Origin: Leucobacter triazinivorans
Lineage (GTDB): Bacteria; Actinomycetota; Actinomycetes; Actinomycetales; Microbacteriaceae
Reading direction: 5' to 3'
Length of the DNA stretch: 64,000 nt
Assembly (NCBI RefSeq): GCF_004208635.1
Contig: NZ_CP035806.1
Span: 930,001-994,000 of the forward strand
The translations under genes were made by a program, and so were the position numbers. The notes under the pieces were generated by a model that was not told where the DNA came from, made no database searches, and worked only from the letters and a program-made list of their open reading frames with translations. This document shows positions 16,932-25,266 of the stretch, one piece after another (position 1 is the stretch's first letter; every line of letters begins with the position of its first letter).

Positions 16932-18467
16932 CTAGGTGCCGCAGAAGGTGACGTGCCGGCTGGATCCGGGCGGGGCCGGCTGCTCGTAGCGTTCGAAGCC
17001 GGGGCGTGCCTCGAACGGGCGGGTCACCGCGTCGAGCATGCGTGCGAACGGCCCGAGGTCCCCGGCCGTCGCGGCTTCGAGCGCCTCGTCGACGAGGTGA
17101 TTGCGCGGGATGTAGCGGGGGTTCGCGGCGTCCATGGCCGAGGCATCGGGATCCAGCGTCCGCCACTCGGCGAACCAGGCGCCGGGCTCGCCGCCCACCA
17201 GGGCGCGGTAGGGCGCCTCGTCGCCCCTCGCCGCCGCGCCGAGCGCGCGGAAGGCGGAGGTGTAGTCGATCCCGTGGTCGTGCAGCTCCTGGAGCAGCCC
17301 CGAGGTCACCCGCGCCAGCGTCTCGTCGCCGACCGGCCGGCGCGCGTCGGCGGTCCCCGCGATCCCGAGCTTCGCCCGCATGCCGTCGCTCCACGCGGCG
17401 CTGTAGATCTCCGCGAAACGATCGAGCGCCCCGAGGGCGAGCTGCTTCGCAGGCTCCGGATCGACGGGCCCGGATCCCGACTCCCCGGCTCCCGGCTCCC
17501 CGGGCCCGCGGCTCGCCAGCAGCGGCAGCAGGGACTCCGCGAAGCGAGTCAGATTCCAGAGCACGACGCCGGGCTGGTTGCCGTACGCGTATCGTCCGCG
17601 ATGATCGATCGAGCTGAAGACCGCGGCCGGATCGTAGGCGTCCACGAACGCGCACGGACCGTAGTCGATGGTCTCGCCCGAGATCGTCGTGTTGTCGGTA
17701 TTGATGACGCCGTGCACGAAGCCGACGAGCATCCACGCGGCGACGAGGCGAGCCTGCGCGGCGATCACCGCCTCGAGCAGCCCGAGGTACGGCGACTCGC
17801 TCTGGGCGAGCTCCGGGAAGTGCCGCTCGATGGCGTGATCCGCGAGGCGGCGCAGCACGTCGATCTCGCCGAGCGATCGCGCGAACTGGAAGCTGCCGAC
17901 GCGCAGATGGCTGCTCGCCGTGCGCACGAGCACGGCGCCGGGCAGGGCGTCGAGGGCGTCGTCGCGCAGCACGCGCTGCCCCGTCGCCACGACGGCGAGC
18001 GCACGAGTGGTGGGGATCCCGAGAGCGTGCATCGCCTCGCCCATCAGGTACTCGCGCAGCATGGGTCCCACCGCAGCGAAACCGTCGGCCCCGCGGGCGA
18101 AGGGTGTGCGCCCCGATCCCTTCAGGTGCAGATCGCGCCGCCGTCCGCCGGCGTCGACGAGCTCGCCGAGCAGGAGCGCCCGCCCGTCCCCGAGGCGAGG
18201 CGCATAGGCGCCGAACTGGTGTCCCGCGTACGCCTGGGCGACGGGCGCCGCCCCCTCCGGCAGCTCGTTCCCCAGCAGGAAGCGCACCCCTGCCGCGTCG
18301 CGCAGCCACAGGGGATCCAGGCCGAGCTCGCGCGCCAGCGGCTCGTTCAGCGCGAGGAGCTCGGGCGCCTCGGGGCGCACCGCACGCCAGGGCACGGCCA
18401 GCTCGGGCACGGCGCGCGCGAATGCGTCGCCGAGCTGCGCACCGGTCTGGAGTCCACGGGAGGTCAT
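16932..18467 (-). CDS. selO: SelO/YdiU pseudokinase-type AMPylator
   Basis: 511-residue protein of the SelO family, which transfers AMP to Ser, Thr or Tyr of target proteins in redox homeostasis. [50 protein letters not shown] and [20 protein letters not shown] (metal-binding Asn and Asp) are all present. The C-terminus is FCGT: a cysteine at position 509, third from the end, sits where many relatives carry selenocysteine. The ATG at 18467 follows TACCCT by 6 nt. The length matches the family. Single gene. Confidence 0.93.
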   Translation of the reverse strand: MTSRGLQTGAQLGDAFARAVPELAVPWRAVRPEAPELLALNEPLARELGLDPLWLRDAAGVRFLLGNELPEGAAPVAQAYAGHQFGAYAPRLGDGRALLLGELVDAGGRRRDLHLKGSGRTPFARGADGFAAVGPMLREYLMGEAMHALGIPTTRALAVVATGQRVLRDDALDALPGAVLVRTASSHLRVGSFQFARSLGEIDVLRRLADHAIERHFPELAQSESPYLGLLEAVIAAQARLVAAWMLVGFVHGVINTDNTTISGETIDYGPCAFVDAYDPAAVFSSIDHRGRYAYGNQPGVVLWNLTRFAESLLPLLASRGPGEPGAGESGSGPVDPEPAKQLALGALDRFAEIYSAAWSDGMRAKLGIAGTADARRPVGDETLARVTSGLLQELHDHGIDYTSAFRALGAAARGDEAPYRALVGGEPGAWFAEWRTLDPDASAMDAANPRYIPRNHLVDEALEAATAGDLGPFARMLDAVTRPFEARPGFERYEQPAPPGSSRHVTFCGT

Positions 18468-18473
18468 GCCCCG

Positions 18474-18479
18474 AGGGTA
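18474..18479 (-). promoter_or_regulatory. Leaderless -10 for selO
   Basis: TACCCT, 6 nt before ATG 18467. Confidence 0.5.
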
Positions 18480-18651
18480 CGCCGCGCGCCTCAGCGGGCG
18501 TTCAGCTTCGCGGCGGCCGGGGCCGGCCGGAGCCGAGCCCGGCCGTGCCCGGCCCCGAACCCGGCCGTCCCGAGCCCGAACCTGAGCCGTTTGTTCGAAT
18601 CCGACTCGACCAGCGCCGCTGAACGGCTCGGTCTCGCACAACGGGATCGGT

Positions 18652-18687
18652 CTCGGCGCCCTGCTCGGCGCCCTGCTCGGCGCCCTG
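18652..18687. repeat. 12-bp unit repeated three times
   Basis: CTCGGCGCCCTG occurs three times without change, in the 486-nt stretch between selO and the next gene. The rest of that stretch shows GCCCGGCC-type low complexity and a promoter-like TACACT at 18758-18763. Confidence 0.75.
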
Positions 18688-18757
18688 CGCGAAGCGCAGC
18701 TCGGCAGCCCGCTCGCGGCACCCCGCTCGCCGGCCCCGGTCTCCCGCCCGGTCGAGA

Positions 18758-18763
18758 TACACT
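18758..18763 (+). promoter_or_regulatory. Candidate -10 upstream of the DNA-glycosylase-like gene
   Basis: TACACT. A start near 18770 would give a leader containing the small open frame at 18787. Confidence 0.35.
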
Positions 18764-18786
18764 GGGCAGGACGATCGGGGGGGCCG

Positions 18787-18957
18787 ATGGGCCTCGACGG
18801 CCGCCCGCTGCCGACGGGCCGCCCGCTCCCGGGAGCGGGCACCGAACGCCGGATCGGGTACCGCTCCGGCGACAGCGCCGGGTCCCGCGACGCCGCACAC
18901 CGCTCTGCCGCAGACCGGCTGCCGAGCTCCCCGCCGAACGAGAAGGACCGCGCATGA
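18787..18957 (+). CDS. Possible 56-codon leader ORF
   Basis: ATG 18787, preceded by GGGGGGGCC, opens a 56-residue frame beginning [18 protein letters not shown]. It ends in TGA at 18955-18957, overlapping the ATG of the next gene as ATGA. The composition (Arg, Pro, Gly, Ser) is what random GC-rich DNA gives, and the next gene has its own ribosome site (GAGAAGGA), so this may be spurious. Confidence 0.22.
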   Translation: MGLDGRPLPTGRPLPGAGTERRIGYRSGDSAGSRDAAHRSAADRLPSSPPNEKDRA

Positions 18958-19547
18958 GGATCTGGTCGCTGCACCCATCGCACCTCGACCGGATGGGACT
19001 GGTGGCCTGCTGGCGCGAGACGCTGCTCGCGCAAGCCGTACTCGCCGGGCGCACGAAGGGCTACCGCAACCACCCCCAGCTCGATCGGTTCCGCGCGCAG
19101 CCCGAGCCGCTCGACGCGGTCGGCGCCTACCTGAGCGCGGTGGCCAACGAGGCGCGGGCGCGCGGTTACCGGTTCGACGCCTCGCGCATCCTGCGAGCGC
19201 CGGGCACGGCGGCCGTCGCAGACGACAGCCCGGCGGCGGGCACGCCCGCAGGCGCAGCGCAGGGCGCGGTGACTCGCGCCAGGGTCGCCGACCCCGGGGA
19301 ATCAGCGCACGCATCAGGAGATGGCGCCGGGGCGGCACCCGTGTCGGGACGAGGAGCATCGCACCCGAGCGCTGCGGCAACCATCCCGGTGACCCGCGGG
19401 CAGCTCGACTTCGAGTGGGCGCACCTGGGACGCAAGCTGCGGGAGCGGAGTCCGGAGCAGGCGGTCCGCTGGGAGGCGGAGACCCCGACGGCGCATCCGC
19501 TCTTCCGGGTCGTCCCGGGAGACATCGAATCGTGGGAGCGGCCGTAG
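18954..19547 (+). CDS. Pyrimidine-dimer DNA glycosylase/endonuclease V-family protein
   Basis: 197-residue protein whose ends match an actinobacterial family placed with T4 endonuclease V-like enzymes: [33 protein letters not shown] and [10 protein letters not shown], then [21 protein letters not shown] and [18 protein letters not shown]. The canonical T4 catalytic residues are not obvious, so enzymatic activity is inferred from family naming only. Between about residues 85 and 140 lies an Ala/Gly/Ser-rich insertion not needed by the fold. SD GAGAAGGA before ATG 18954. Followed 34 nt later by an epimerase-like gene. Confidence 0.75.
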   Translation: MRIWSLHPSHLDRMGLVACWRETLLAQAVLAGRTKGYRNHPQLDRFRAQPEPLDAVGAYLSAVANEARARGYRFDASRILRAPGTAAVADDSPAAGTPAGAAQGAVTRARVADPGESAHASGDGAGAAPVSGRGASHPSAAATIPVTRGQLDFEWAHLGRKLRERSPEQAVRWEAETPTAHPLFRVVPGDIESWERP

Positions 19548-19581
19548 GCGGCGGCGATCCCGAGACCCAGGAGGCAGCACG

Positions 19582-20481
19582 ATGAGCAGCAGACGAGTGG
19601 TGATCGCCGGAGCATCCGGCCTGATCGGCGGGGCGCTCACGTGGTCCCTGCAGTCCGACGGATTCGATGTCGTGCACCTCGTGCGGCGGCGTCCGCGCAC
19701 AGCACACGAGGTGGAGTGGCTCACCGGATCCCGCCCGCTCGACCCGGTGGTGCTGGCGGGCGCAGATGCCGTGGTCTGCCTCAACGGAGCGAGTATCGGC
19801 CGGCTCCCCTGGACCCGCGGCTACCGCGCCGAGCTGCGCGAGTCGCGGCTCGTGCCGACCCGCGCGATCGCCGCCGCGCTGCACGAACTCGGTACCGACG
19901 CCCCTGCGTTCCTCTGCGCCTCGGCCGTGGGCTACTACGGCGACCGCCCGGGCGAGGATCTCGACGAGCGGAGCGGTCCGGGACGCACGTTCCTCGCCGG
20001 CCTCTGCGAGGAGTGGGAGCAGGCAGCAGCGGGCGCGGGTCCCGGGTGCCGGATCGTGCACCTGCGCACGGCCCCGCTCCTGCACCGGCGCGCCGTGCTG
20101 AAGCCCCTGATCGCCCTCACCGGACTCGGTCTGGGCGGGCCGCTCGGCCGGGGCACGCAGATCTGGCCGTGGATCTCGCTCGACGACGAGATTCGGGCCA
20201 TCAGGCATCTCATCGACTCGGAGATAGCCGGACCCGTGAATCTCGCGGGTCCCGCAGTCGCATCGGCCGCCGACATCGGCCGGGAGCTTGCACACCAGAT
20301 GCGCCGCCCCTTCCTGCTCCCCGCGCCTGCGCCTGCGCTGCGCCTCGGTCTCGGCAGGGACGCGGCCGATGCGCTGCTGCTGGCGGACGCCCGGGTGCGG
20401 CCCGGAGTGCTCGAACGGTCGGGCTTCGAGTTCGTGCACCGCACGCCCCGGCAGGCCATCGCCTCGGCGCTCGCCGAGTAG
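19582..20481 (+). CDS. TIGR01777-family NAD-dependent epimerase-like protein
   Basis: 299-residue Rossmann protein of the YfcH/TIGR01777 family. MSSRRVVIAGASGLIGGALT is the dinucleotide site; VCLNGASIGRLPWTRGYRAE, RESRLVPTRAIAAAL, CASAVGYYGDR with the YYG motif, and PLGRGTQIWPWISLDDEI are family blocks. Relatives are sometimes linked with cell division (SulA label) but lack a proven function. SD AGGAGG before ATG 19582. Probably co-transcribed with the preceding glycosylase-like gene. Confidence 0.9.
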   Translation: MSSRRVVIAGASGLIGGALTWSLQSDGFDVVHLVRRRPRTAHEVEWLTGSRPLDPVVLAGADAVVCLNGASIGRLPWTRGYRAELRESRLVPTRAIAAALHELGTDAPAFLCASAVGYYGDRPGEDLDERSGPGRTFLAGLCEEWEQAAAGAGPGCRIVHLRTAPLLHRRAVLKPLIALTGLGLGGPLGRGTQIWPWISLDDEIRAIRHLIDSEIAGPVNLAGPAVASAADIGRELAHQMRRPFLLPAPAPALRLGLGRDAADALLLADARVRPGVLERSGFEFVHRTPRQAIASALAE

Positions 20482-20550
20482 GCGCAGCCCGCTCGCGCCG
20501 CGGCCTTCCGCGACCCCGCTGCGCGGATCGGCGGCTCGTGTCACTCGCTT

Positions 20551-20603
20551 GGTATGCGCGATTCTCCCGATTCACCCGGGAATTCAGACGAGTTGCGCAT
20601 ACC
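20551..20603. terminator. 53-nt imperfect palindrome
   Basis: GGTATGCGC (20551-20559) and GCGCATACC (20595-20603) close a 53-nt imperfect palindrome with CCCG/CGGG inside. It lies between convergent genes, so it may terminate both. Its length equals that of the other palindromes in the window. Confidence 0.5.
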
Positions 20604-20650
20604 GGGCACCGGACGGAGCTGCGGCCCGCCGGGCCCGGCCGACCTCCGCC

Positions 20651-20917
20651 TCAGTAGTGCGCGGGCGGATCGCTGACGGGAAACGATTCCTCGCCCCACT
20701 CATCGGCCAGAGCGTCCGCGTGCTCGTGAGGCACCGCGTCCGAGCCGGGCGTCTCGGCGATGTCCTGCTCGCGCGTGCCAGAGTCCGGGCGCTCGGCCGA
20801 CGTCTCTTCTCGCTCGCCCTGAGCCCCGTCTTCTCCCTGTTCCGACCCCGACGGGACGGATACCTGCAATCGGTCCTTCGGGTTCGAATCCCTCGGCGTG
20901 CCGTGCGATGCGCTCAT
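20651..20917 (-). CDS. Small acidic hypothetical protein with FPxSDPP tail
   Basis: 88-residue hydrophilic, acidic protein ending EWGEESFPVSDPPAHY, a C-terminal motif I recognise from short uncharacterised actinobacterial proteins. The middle is rich in Glu, Gly, Ser and Asp and is probably disordered. The ATG at 20917 has a clear SD AAGGGAG 4 nt upstream; that decides the start over the more distal in-frame codons. No function assignable. Single gene, convergent with the epimerase-like gene. Confidence 0.72.
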   Translation of the reverse strand: MSASHGTPRDSNPKDRLQVSVPSGSEQGEDGAQGEREETSAERPDSGTREQDIAETPGSDAVPHEHADALADEWGEESFPVSDPPAHY

Positions 20918-21130
20918 CGGTCTCCCTTTCCGCAGCTGCGTTTCCCGGCCGATCGCCGAGACCCGTCCACCGTTTCGCAATCGAGACCGCACCGTCAACG
21001 GGTTGCGGGCCGCGCGAATCCGTGCTCACGCGCGAGGTGCGCAGTGTGTCGGCGACGAGCCACCCCGCATGAGGGATTCGTGAGACCACTCACGATGAGC
21101 AGCGCATCGATGGTGGTCGCTTCGGGTGCC

Positions 21131-21201
21131 GCAACGGACTGTGTGAGCACCGCATTCAGATCTGCGGCGCATCCCCCATCCCCCAGAACACAGTCCGTTG
21201 C
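21131..21201. repeat. 14-bp inverted repeat with inner stem
   Basis: GCAACGGACTGTGT (21131-21144) and its exact inverted copy (21188-21201). Between them CCGCA and TGCGG (around 21150-21167) can form an inner hairpin. No gene overlaps it. It could be a structured RNA or an operator; neither is proven. Confidence 0.55.
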
Positions 21202-21358
21202 GAGGCTTCGGCCGGATATGAACCTGGCGGGGTTCCCGGTCCGTGTGTGTTGGGCGGAGACGGCCCACTCCTCAAGGTACCCCGGTCCACCGCTCATGAA
21301 GACCCCCGAAGGTCTAGGAAATCGATGGACTCCCGTCCAGTTCGCACCCGGTGCCTCC

Positions 21359-21406
21359 GCACACGCGCTCCTCTGCACACGCGCTCCTCCGCACACGCGC
21401 TCCGCC
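21359..21406. repeat. 16-bp direct repeat, three copies
   Basis: GCACACGCGCTCCTCT, GCACACGCGCTCCTCC and GCACACGCGCTCCGCC follow one another directly, just past the 3' end of the histidine kinase gene. Confidence 0.75.
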
Positions 21407-21422
21407 AGTCGCGCTCCGCCCG

Positions 21423-22574
21423 TCACGCCACCGGCAGCCGGGCCGAGACGAGCCACGCCGCCCCGCTGGGGCCGGCACTGAACTCGCCGCTGACTCCGAG
21501 TACCCGCTCGGCCATGCGGTTGAGGCCCGTTCCGGTCGACGGGAGGTCTCGGCGCGGCGCGGTCGGCAGCGGGCTCAGGATCCGCAGCGAGATCGACTCG
21601 GGATCGAGTTCCAGCACGAACCGCACGTCACCCGGCCCCGCGTACTTGAGGATGTTCGTCGCGGATTCGCGCACGACCCTGGCGAGGATGAGATCGGCCC
21701 CGCGGGGGATCCCCTCGTCGCTCGGATCACCGTCGCACACCACCGGGTGACCCGTCGCCTCGAACTCCTCTCGGGCCTCTTCGATCGCCGCGGCGAGATC
21801 TCCGGAGGGCACAGTGGTGCCCCGCGGCGCCTCCTCGGCGAGTTCGATGACGAATCTGAGGTCGCTCAGCGCCTTCCGGGCGGCGACCCGAATGGCCTCC
21901 TGCGACCCCGGTCGCGCGTCGTCATCGTCGAGGAGCTGCACGTGCATGGCGACGACGGTCAGATGATGGGCGATGCTGTCGTGCAGCTCCCCCGCGATCC
22001 AACGCCGCTCGGCCAGCACGGCCTGGCGCTCGAGTTCGGCGCGCTCCGCGAGCTGGTGCTCGAGCCGCCGTCCACGGGTGTAGGCCAGGCGCAGCGCGAG
22101 CCCGACGGCGCCCGCGACCGTGGCGAGGATGAGGAACAGCGCGACATTGGTGGGTGCAGCCTCGCCGTCGCCGTATCTGAAAACGTAGAGGGCGTTGCAG
22201 AGCAGGAATCCTCCGGCGTAGCCGATGACCAGCGGTGTGGTCGCCAACCGCAGCACGAGACCGGCCGCGATAGCACCGGCCATGAGGCCTGCCGTAGGAT
22301 CGCCGATCACGAACGCCAGCGCGACGGCGAGGCCGAGGGCCGAGGTTGCCATGAGGGGCGAGCGGAGGTACAGGGCGAAGGCGAGCGTGGTGGCGATGCT
22401 GATCGCGCTCAGCACCGGATCTGCGTCGGGCGCGGAGATGAGCCCGAGAAGGTCGAGCGCGACACTGCCCGCGACGACGATCAGCAGCGCGATCCGCTCC
22501 GCGCGGTTCAACCGTTCGGCACGTCCGAGATGGAAGCGGCGAGTCTCATCTTTCGCTTCCGCGCGCCTCGACAT
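21423..22574 (-). CDS. Sensor histidine kinase, NarL-type partner (HisKA_3)
   Basis: 383-residue membrane kinase. About five or six hydrophobic segments (roughly residues 27-165) precede a short coiled coil and the HisKA_3 dimerisation motif AERRWIAGELHDSIAHHLT with phospho-acceptor H198. The ATPase domain has the N-box RESATNILKYAG and the G-box GTGLNRMAERV. No large extracellular sensor domain, so the signal is probably sensed in or at the membrane. The ATG at 22574 follows GATACT by 6 nt; an alternative ATG at 22592 is possible. It diverges from its likely partner response regulator at 22833, with a 14-codon ORF in front of it on the same strand. Confidence 0.92.
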   Translation of the reverse strand: MSRRAEAKDETRRFHLGRAERLNRAERIALLIVVAGSVALDLLGLISAPDADPVLSAISIATTLAFALYLRSPLMATSALGLAVALAFVIGDPTAGLMAGAIAAGLVLRLATTPLVIGYAGGFLLCNALYVFRYGDGEAAPTNVALFLILATVAGAVGLALRLAYTRGRRLEHQLAERAELERQAVLAERRWIAGELHDSIAHHLTVVAMHVQLLDDDDARPGSQEAIRVAARKALSDLRFVIELAEEAPRGTTVPSGDLAAAIEEAREEFEATGHPVVCDGDPSDEGIPRGADLILARVVRESATNILKYAGPGDVRFVLELDPESISLRILSPLPTAPRRDLPSTGTGLNRMAERVLGVSGEFSAGPSGAAWLVSARLPVA

Positions 22575-22580
22575 GCTTCC

Positions 22581-22586
22581 AGTATC
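22581..22586 (-). promoter_or_regulatory. Possible leaderless -10 for histidine kinase
   Basis: GATACT, 6 nt before ATG 22574. If used, the kinase mRNA starts downstream of the micro-ORF at 22605. Confidence 0.35.
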
Positions 22587-22604
22587 CCCCATTTCGCGGG
22601 TATA

Positions 22605-22649
22605 TTAGCGAATGCCGAAGAGCTTGGCGAGCTGACTCCAGAATGTCAC
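22605..22649 (-). CDS. 14-residue micro-ORF before histidine kinase gene
   Basis: GTG 22649 is preceded by AACGGAGGTGCGATC, a near-ideal ribosome site, and encodes MTFWSQLAKLFGIR before TAA at 22605. The peptide is short, cationic and, drawn as a helix, amphipathic (Phe, Trp, Leu, Leu, Phe, Ile against Ser, Gln, Lys, Arg). It lies just before the kinase gene on the same strand. No known family is recognised. It could be a signal peptide, a regulatory leader peptide or chance, but the ribosome site is better than that of most real genes in this window. Confidence 0.45.
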   Translation of the reverse strand: MTFWSQLAKLFGIR

Positions 22650-22730
22650 GATCGCACCTCCGTTTCTAGCTAAACGTCTTACCTGAGCACCATCCTTTCG
22701 GGCCATGCATTTACGCACATCCCACGAAGG

Positions 22731-22746
22731 GCCAGACATCCCTGGC
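22731..22746. promoter_or_regulatory. Palindrome in divergent kinase/regulator region
   Basis: GCCAGACATCCCTGGC is a 5-6-5 palindrome midway between the divergent micro-ORF/kinase and response-regulator genes. Candidate operator for the NarL-type regulator. Confidence 0.35.
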
Positions 22747-22819
22747 TAAAGGTCCAGGATGATGGATCGAACCGTAGCGACCGGACCGGGCGTCGAGCGG
22801 TCGGCGAGCTCTGCCGCAG

Positions 22820-22825
22820 TAGGAT
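22820..22825 (+). promoter_or_regulatory. Leaderless -10 for response regulator
   Basis: TAGGAT, 7 nt before ATG 22833. Confidence 0.5.
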
Positions 22826-22832
22826 CGGTTCC

Positions 22833-23486
22833 ATGGACGCGATCCGGGTGCTCATCACCGACGACGACCCGTTGGTGCGGGTAGCGCTCGCCCACTTCGT
22901 GTCGCGGGCTCCGGAGATCACCGTGGTTGCGGAGGCCGAGAACGGTGTCGAGGCCATCGACGCGGTCGAGCGGCACCAGCCGGACATCGTCATGATGGAT
23001 GTGCAGATGCCCGTCATGGGCGGCATCGAAGCGACGGGAGCGATCACCGCTCGCTGGCCGGACACCTGCGTCCTCGCCGTCACCACTCTCGACGGTCGGG
23101 AGACGGTGATCCCGATGCTGAGCGCGGGGGCCTCGGGCTACATGCTCAAGGATTCGAGCGCAGATGAGATCGTCGCGGCGCTGCGACAGGCTCGTCAGGG
23201 AACGAGCTCGCTGTCGCCGCGGATCGCGGCAATGCTCGTGCAGCACGTGCGCGAAGCGCACCCCACGGCATCGAGCGACGCGCTCGCCGGGCTCAGCGAG
23301 CGCGAGCACGAGGTGCTGGAGCGTCTCGCCCGCGGCATGTCGAATGCCGAGATCGCTGAATCGCTGCACGTCTCCGAGGGAACCGTCAAGTCGCACCTCG
23401 GCAGCATCATGTCGAAGTGGCACGTGCGGGACCGGGTGCAGGTGCTCGTCGCGGCGGCACGCGCCGGGCTCGTGACCTTCAGCTGA
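22833..23486 (+). CDS. NarL/LuxR-family response regulator
   Basis: 217-residue two-component regulator. The receiver domain has the acidic pocket at D10-D12, phospho-acceptor D56 in VMMDVQMP, and the lysine of MLKDSS. The C-terminal LuxR helix-turn-helix is LSEREHEVLERLARGMSNAE with TVKSHLGSIMSKW. Likely phosphorylated by the divergent HisKA_3 kinase. Its stop overlaps the convergent MBL gene by 8 nt. Target genes are not visible beyond the shared intergenic region. Confidence 0.93.
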   Translation: MDAIRVLITDDDPLVRVALAHFVSRAPEITVVAEAENGVEAIDAVERHQPDIVMMDVQMPVMGGIEATGAITARWPDTCVLAVTTLDGRETVIPMLSAGASGYMLKDSSADEIVAALRQARQGTSSLSPRIAAMLVQHVREAHPTASSDALAGLSEREHEVLERLARGMSNAEIAESLHVSEGTVKSHLGSIMSKWHVRDRVQVLVAAARAGLVTFS

Positions 23487-24102
23487 CCGGTTCGGGCACT
23501 CCCGGAGCGAGCCGGCGGTACCTCTGCGGCCCCAGAGTCGCGTTCAGCACGCCGTCGAAGATGTGCTGCCCCGCCTCGCTGAGCACACCGTCGTGCATCG
23601 GATGCGCCACCGCTGAGCCGAAGCCGCGCGCGTAGGCGATCGCGTCGGCCAGCCGCAGCCAGGGGGCGGCGATCGGGAGCAGCAGCGCGCGCACCTCCTC
23701 GGGAGCCTCGACCTCGGGGAGCGCATCGCCCGTGTGCAGAATGCGCCCCGCGATCAGGTGGGCGTTGTTGCGCGCCCGAGGCAGCTCGGGGTGCACCTCG
23801 GCGTGCTCGCCGCCGAACACCCGCACGTCGATCCCCGCAGCGCGGAATGCTGCTCCCGGCCCGACGACATGGATGCGCGCCTGGTCGATTCCCGAGTCGC
23901 GAAGCATCGGAGCGACGTCCTCGGGCGCCCAGACCTCGGCGTCGATACCGGCCAACGCCTCGGCCTCGAGATGGTCCGGGTGCCCGTGCGAGACGAGCAC
24001 GGCCTCGGCCGCCGCCAGCGGCCCGTGGTCGCTCAGTATTCCGGGATCGATCACGAGCGTCCGCCCCTCGTGCGCGACCGCGACCGAGGAGTGCCCGAGC
24101 AT
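23479..24102 (-). CDS. MBL-fold metal-dependent hydrolase (UlaG-like)
   Basis: 207-residue beta-lactamase-fold hydrolase. The metal motif is LVSHGHPDHLEAEAL (HxHxDH), and the late histidine is probably that in AHPMHDGVLS; LGHSSVAV near the start is typical of the UlaG-like branch. The ATG at 24102 has no close ribosome site. A CTG at 24117 in frame, with AAAGG 7 nt upstream, would add five residues and is an attractive alternative. Located between the response regulator (convergent) and prfA (same strand). Substrate unknown. Confidence 0.83.
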   Translation of the reverse strand: MLGHSSVAVAHEGRTLVIDPGILSDHGPLAAAEAVLVSHGHPDHLEAEALAGIDAEVWAPEDVAPMLRDSGIDQARIHVVGPGAAFRAAGIDVRVFGGEHAEVHPELPRARNNAHLIAGRILHTGDALPEVEAPEEVRALLLPIAAPWLRLADAIAYARGFGSAVAHPMHDGVLSEAGQHIFDGVLNATLGPQRYRRLAPGVPEPVS

Positions 24103-24198
24103 CGTGATGGTGGTCAGGGGAGGACCTTTCGCCGAGTGTGACTCCTACGCTAGGTCCCCGACGGCGCCAAGGCAAGACCAGCGACGCCGAGGCGCCCG

Positions 24199-25266
24199 CT
24201 ACATCGCGGCGAGCCGGGCCTCCTCGTCCATGCGGACACAGGACTCGATCACGGGATCCAACGCGCCGTTCATCACGGCGTCGAGGTTGTAGGCCTTGTA
24301 CCCCGTGCGGTGATCCGCGATGCGGTTCTCCGGGAAATTGTAGGTGCGGATGCGCTCCGAACGATCCATGGTGCGGATCTGGCTCGACCGGTGCGCTGAG
24401 GCCTCGGCTGCTGCCTCCTCCTGCTGCCGGGCGAGAAGCCGGGCGCGCAGCACGCGCATCGCGGCTTCACGGTTCTGCAGCTGCGACTTCTCGTTCTGCA
24501 TGGCGACCACGATGCCGGTGGGAAGGTGGGTGATACGCACGGCCGAGTCGGTGGTGTTGACCGACTGCCCGCCGGGGCCACTCGAGCGGTAGACGTCGAT
24601 CTTGAGATCGTTCTGGCTGATATCCACCTCTTCCGGCGCGTCCACTTCCGGGTAGACGAGCACGCCGGTGGTGGACGTGTGAATGCGCCCCTGCGACTCG
24701 GTGACGGGCACACGCTGCACGCGGTGCACGCCGCCCTCGTACTTCAGGTGCGCCCAGACACCCTGCGACGGGTCGTTCGCGTTCGACTTGATCGCCACCT
24801 GCACGTTCTTGTAGCCGCCCAGATCGCTCTCGTCCTTCTCGAGGATCTCGGTCTTCCACCCCTTCGCCTCGGCGAAGTGCAGGTACATGCGCAGCAGGTC
24901 GGCCCCGAAGAGGGCCGACTCGGCACCGCCCTCGCCGCCCTTGATCTCGAGGATCACGTCGCGTGCGTCATCGGGATCGCGCGGGATCAAGAGCCGCCGC
25001 ACCTTCTCCTGCGCCTCTGCCAACGCCGATTCGAGCAGCGGGATCTCCTCGGCGAAGCCCTCGTCCTCCCTGGCCAGCTCGCGCGCCGCGTCGAGGTCGT
25101 CGCCCAGCTGCTGCCACTGCTCGTAGGCCGCCTTGATCTTGCTGAGCTCGGCGTAGCGCCGGTTCACCTTCTTCGCGCGCGCCGCGTCGGCGTGGAGCGC
25201 CGGATCGGCGAGTTCCTCCTGCAGCTGCCCGTGCTCGACGAGCAGCTGCTCGACCTGCTCGAACAT
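24199..25266 (-). CDS. prfA: Peptide chain release factor 1
   Basis: Release factor recognising UAA and UAG on the ribosome. 355 residues, the usual size. GGQ at 232-234 in [16 protein letters not shown] catalyses peptide release; the PVT tripeptide at 187-189 is the RF1 stop-codon anticodon. Its ATG overlaps the TGA of the upstream rho-locus gene (ATGA), so expression is coupled to it. The following gene is an MBL-fold protein rather than the prmC methyltransferase often found here. Confidence 0.97.
   Translation of the reverse strand: MFEQVEQLLVEHGQLQEELADPALHADAARAKKVNRRYAELSKIKAAYEQWQQLGDDLDAARELAREDEGFAEEIPLLESALAEAQEKVRRLLIPRDPDDARDVILEIKGGEGGAESALFGADLLRMYLHFAEAKGWKTEILEKDESDLGGYKNVQVAIKSNANDPSQGVWAHLKYEGGVHRVQRVPVTESQGRIHTSTTGVLVYPEVDAPEEVDISQNDLKIDVYRSSGPGGQSVNTTDSAVRITHLPTGIVVAMQNEKSQLQNREAAMRVLRARLLARQQEEAAAEASAHRSSQIRTMDRSERIRTYNFPENRIADHRTGYKAYNLDAVMNGALDPVIESCVRMDEEARLAAM

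Larger units (their letters stand above)
20918..21422. other. 505-nt gene-free stretch
   Basis: No open frame here has convincing start, codon use or family resemblance. It contains a 14-bp inverted repeat pair at 21131-21201 and a 16-bp direct repeat at 21359-21406. Confidence 0.55.

Noticed and set aside
16191..19547. A very long open frame on the plus strand ending in the glycosylase-like gene
   Set aside because: Most of it lies opposite selO and the SDR operon and has the Arg/Gly/Pro-rich composition of a shadow frame. Only the part from ATG 18954 resembles a protein family.
20995..21456. Minus-strand open frame across the gap beside the kinase gene
   Set aside because: No ribosome site or -10 at any start, runs through the inverted and direct repeats, and no family resemblance.
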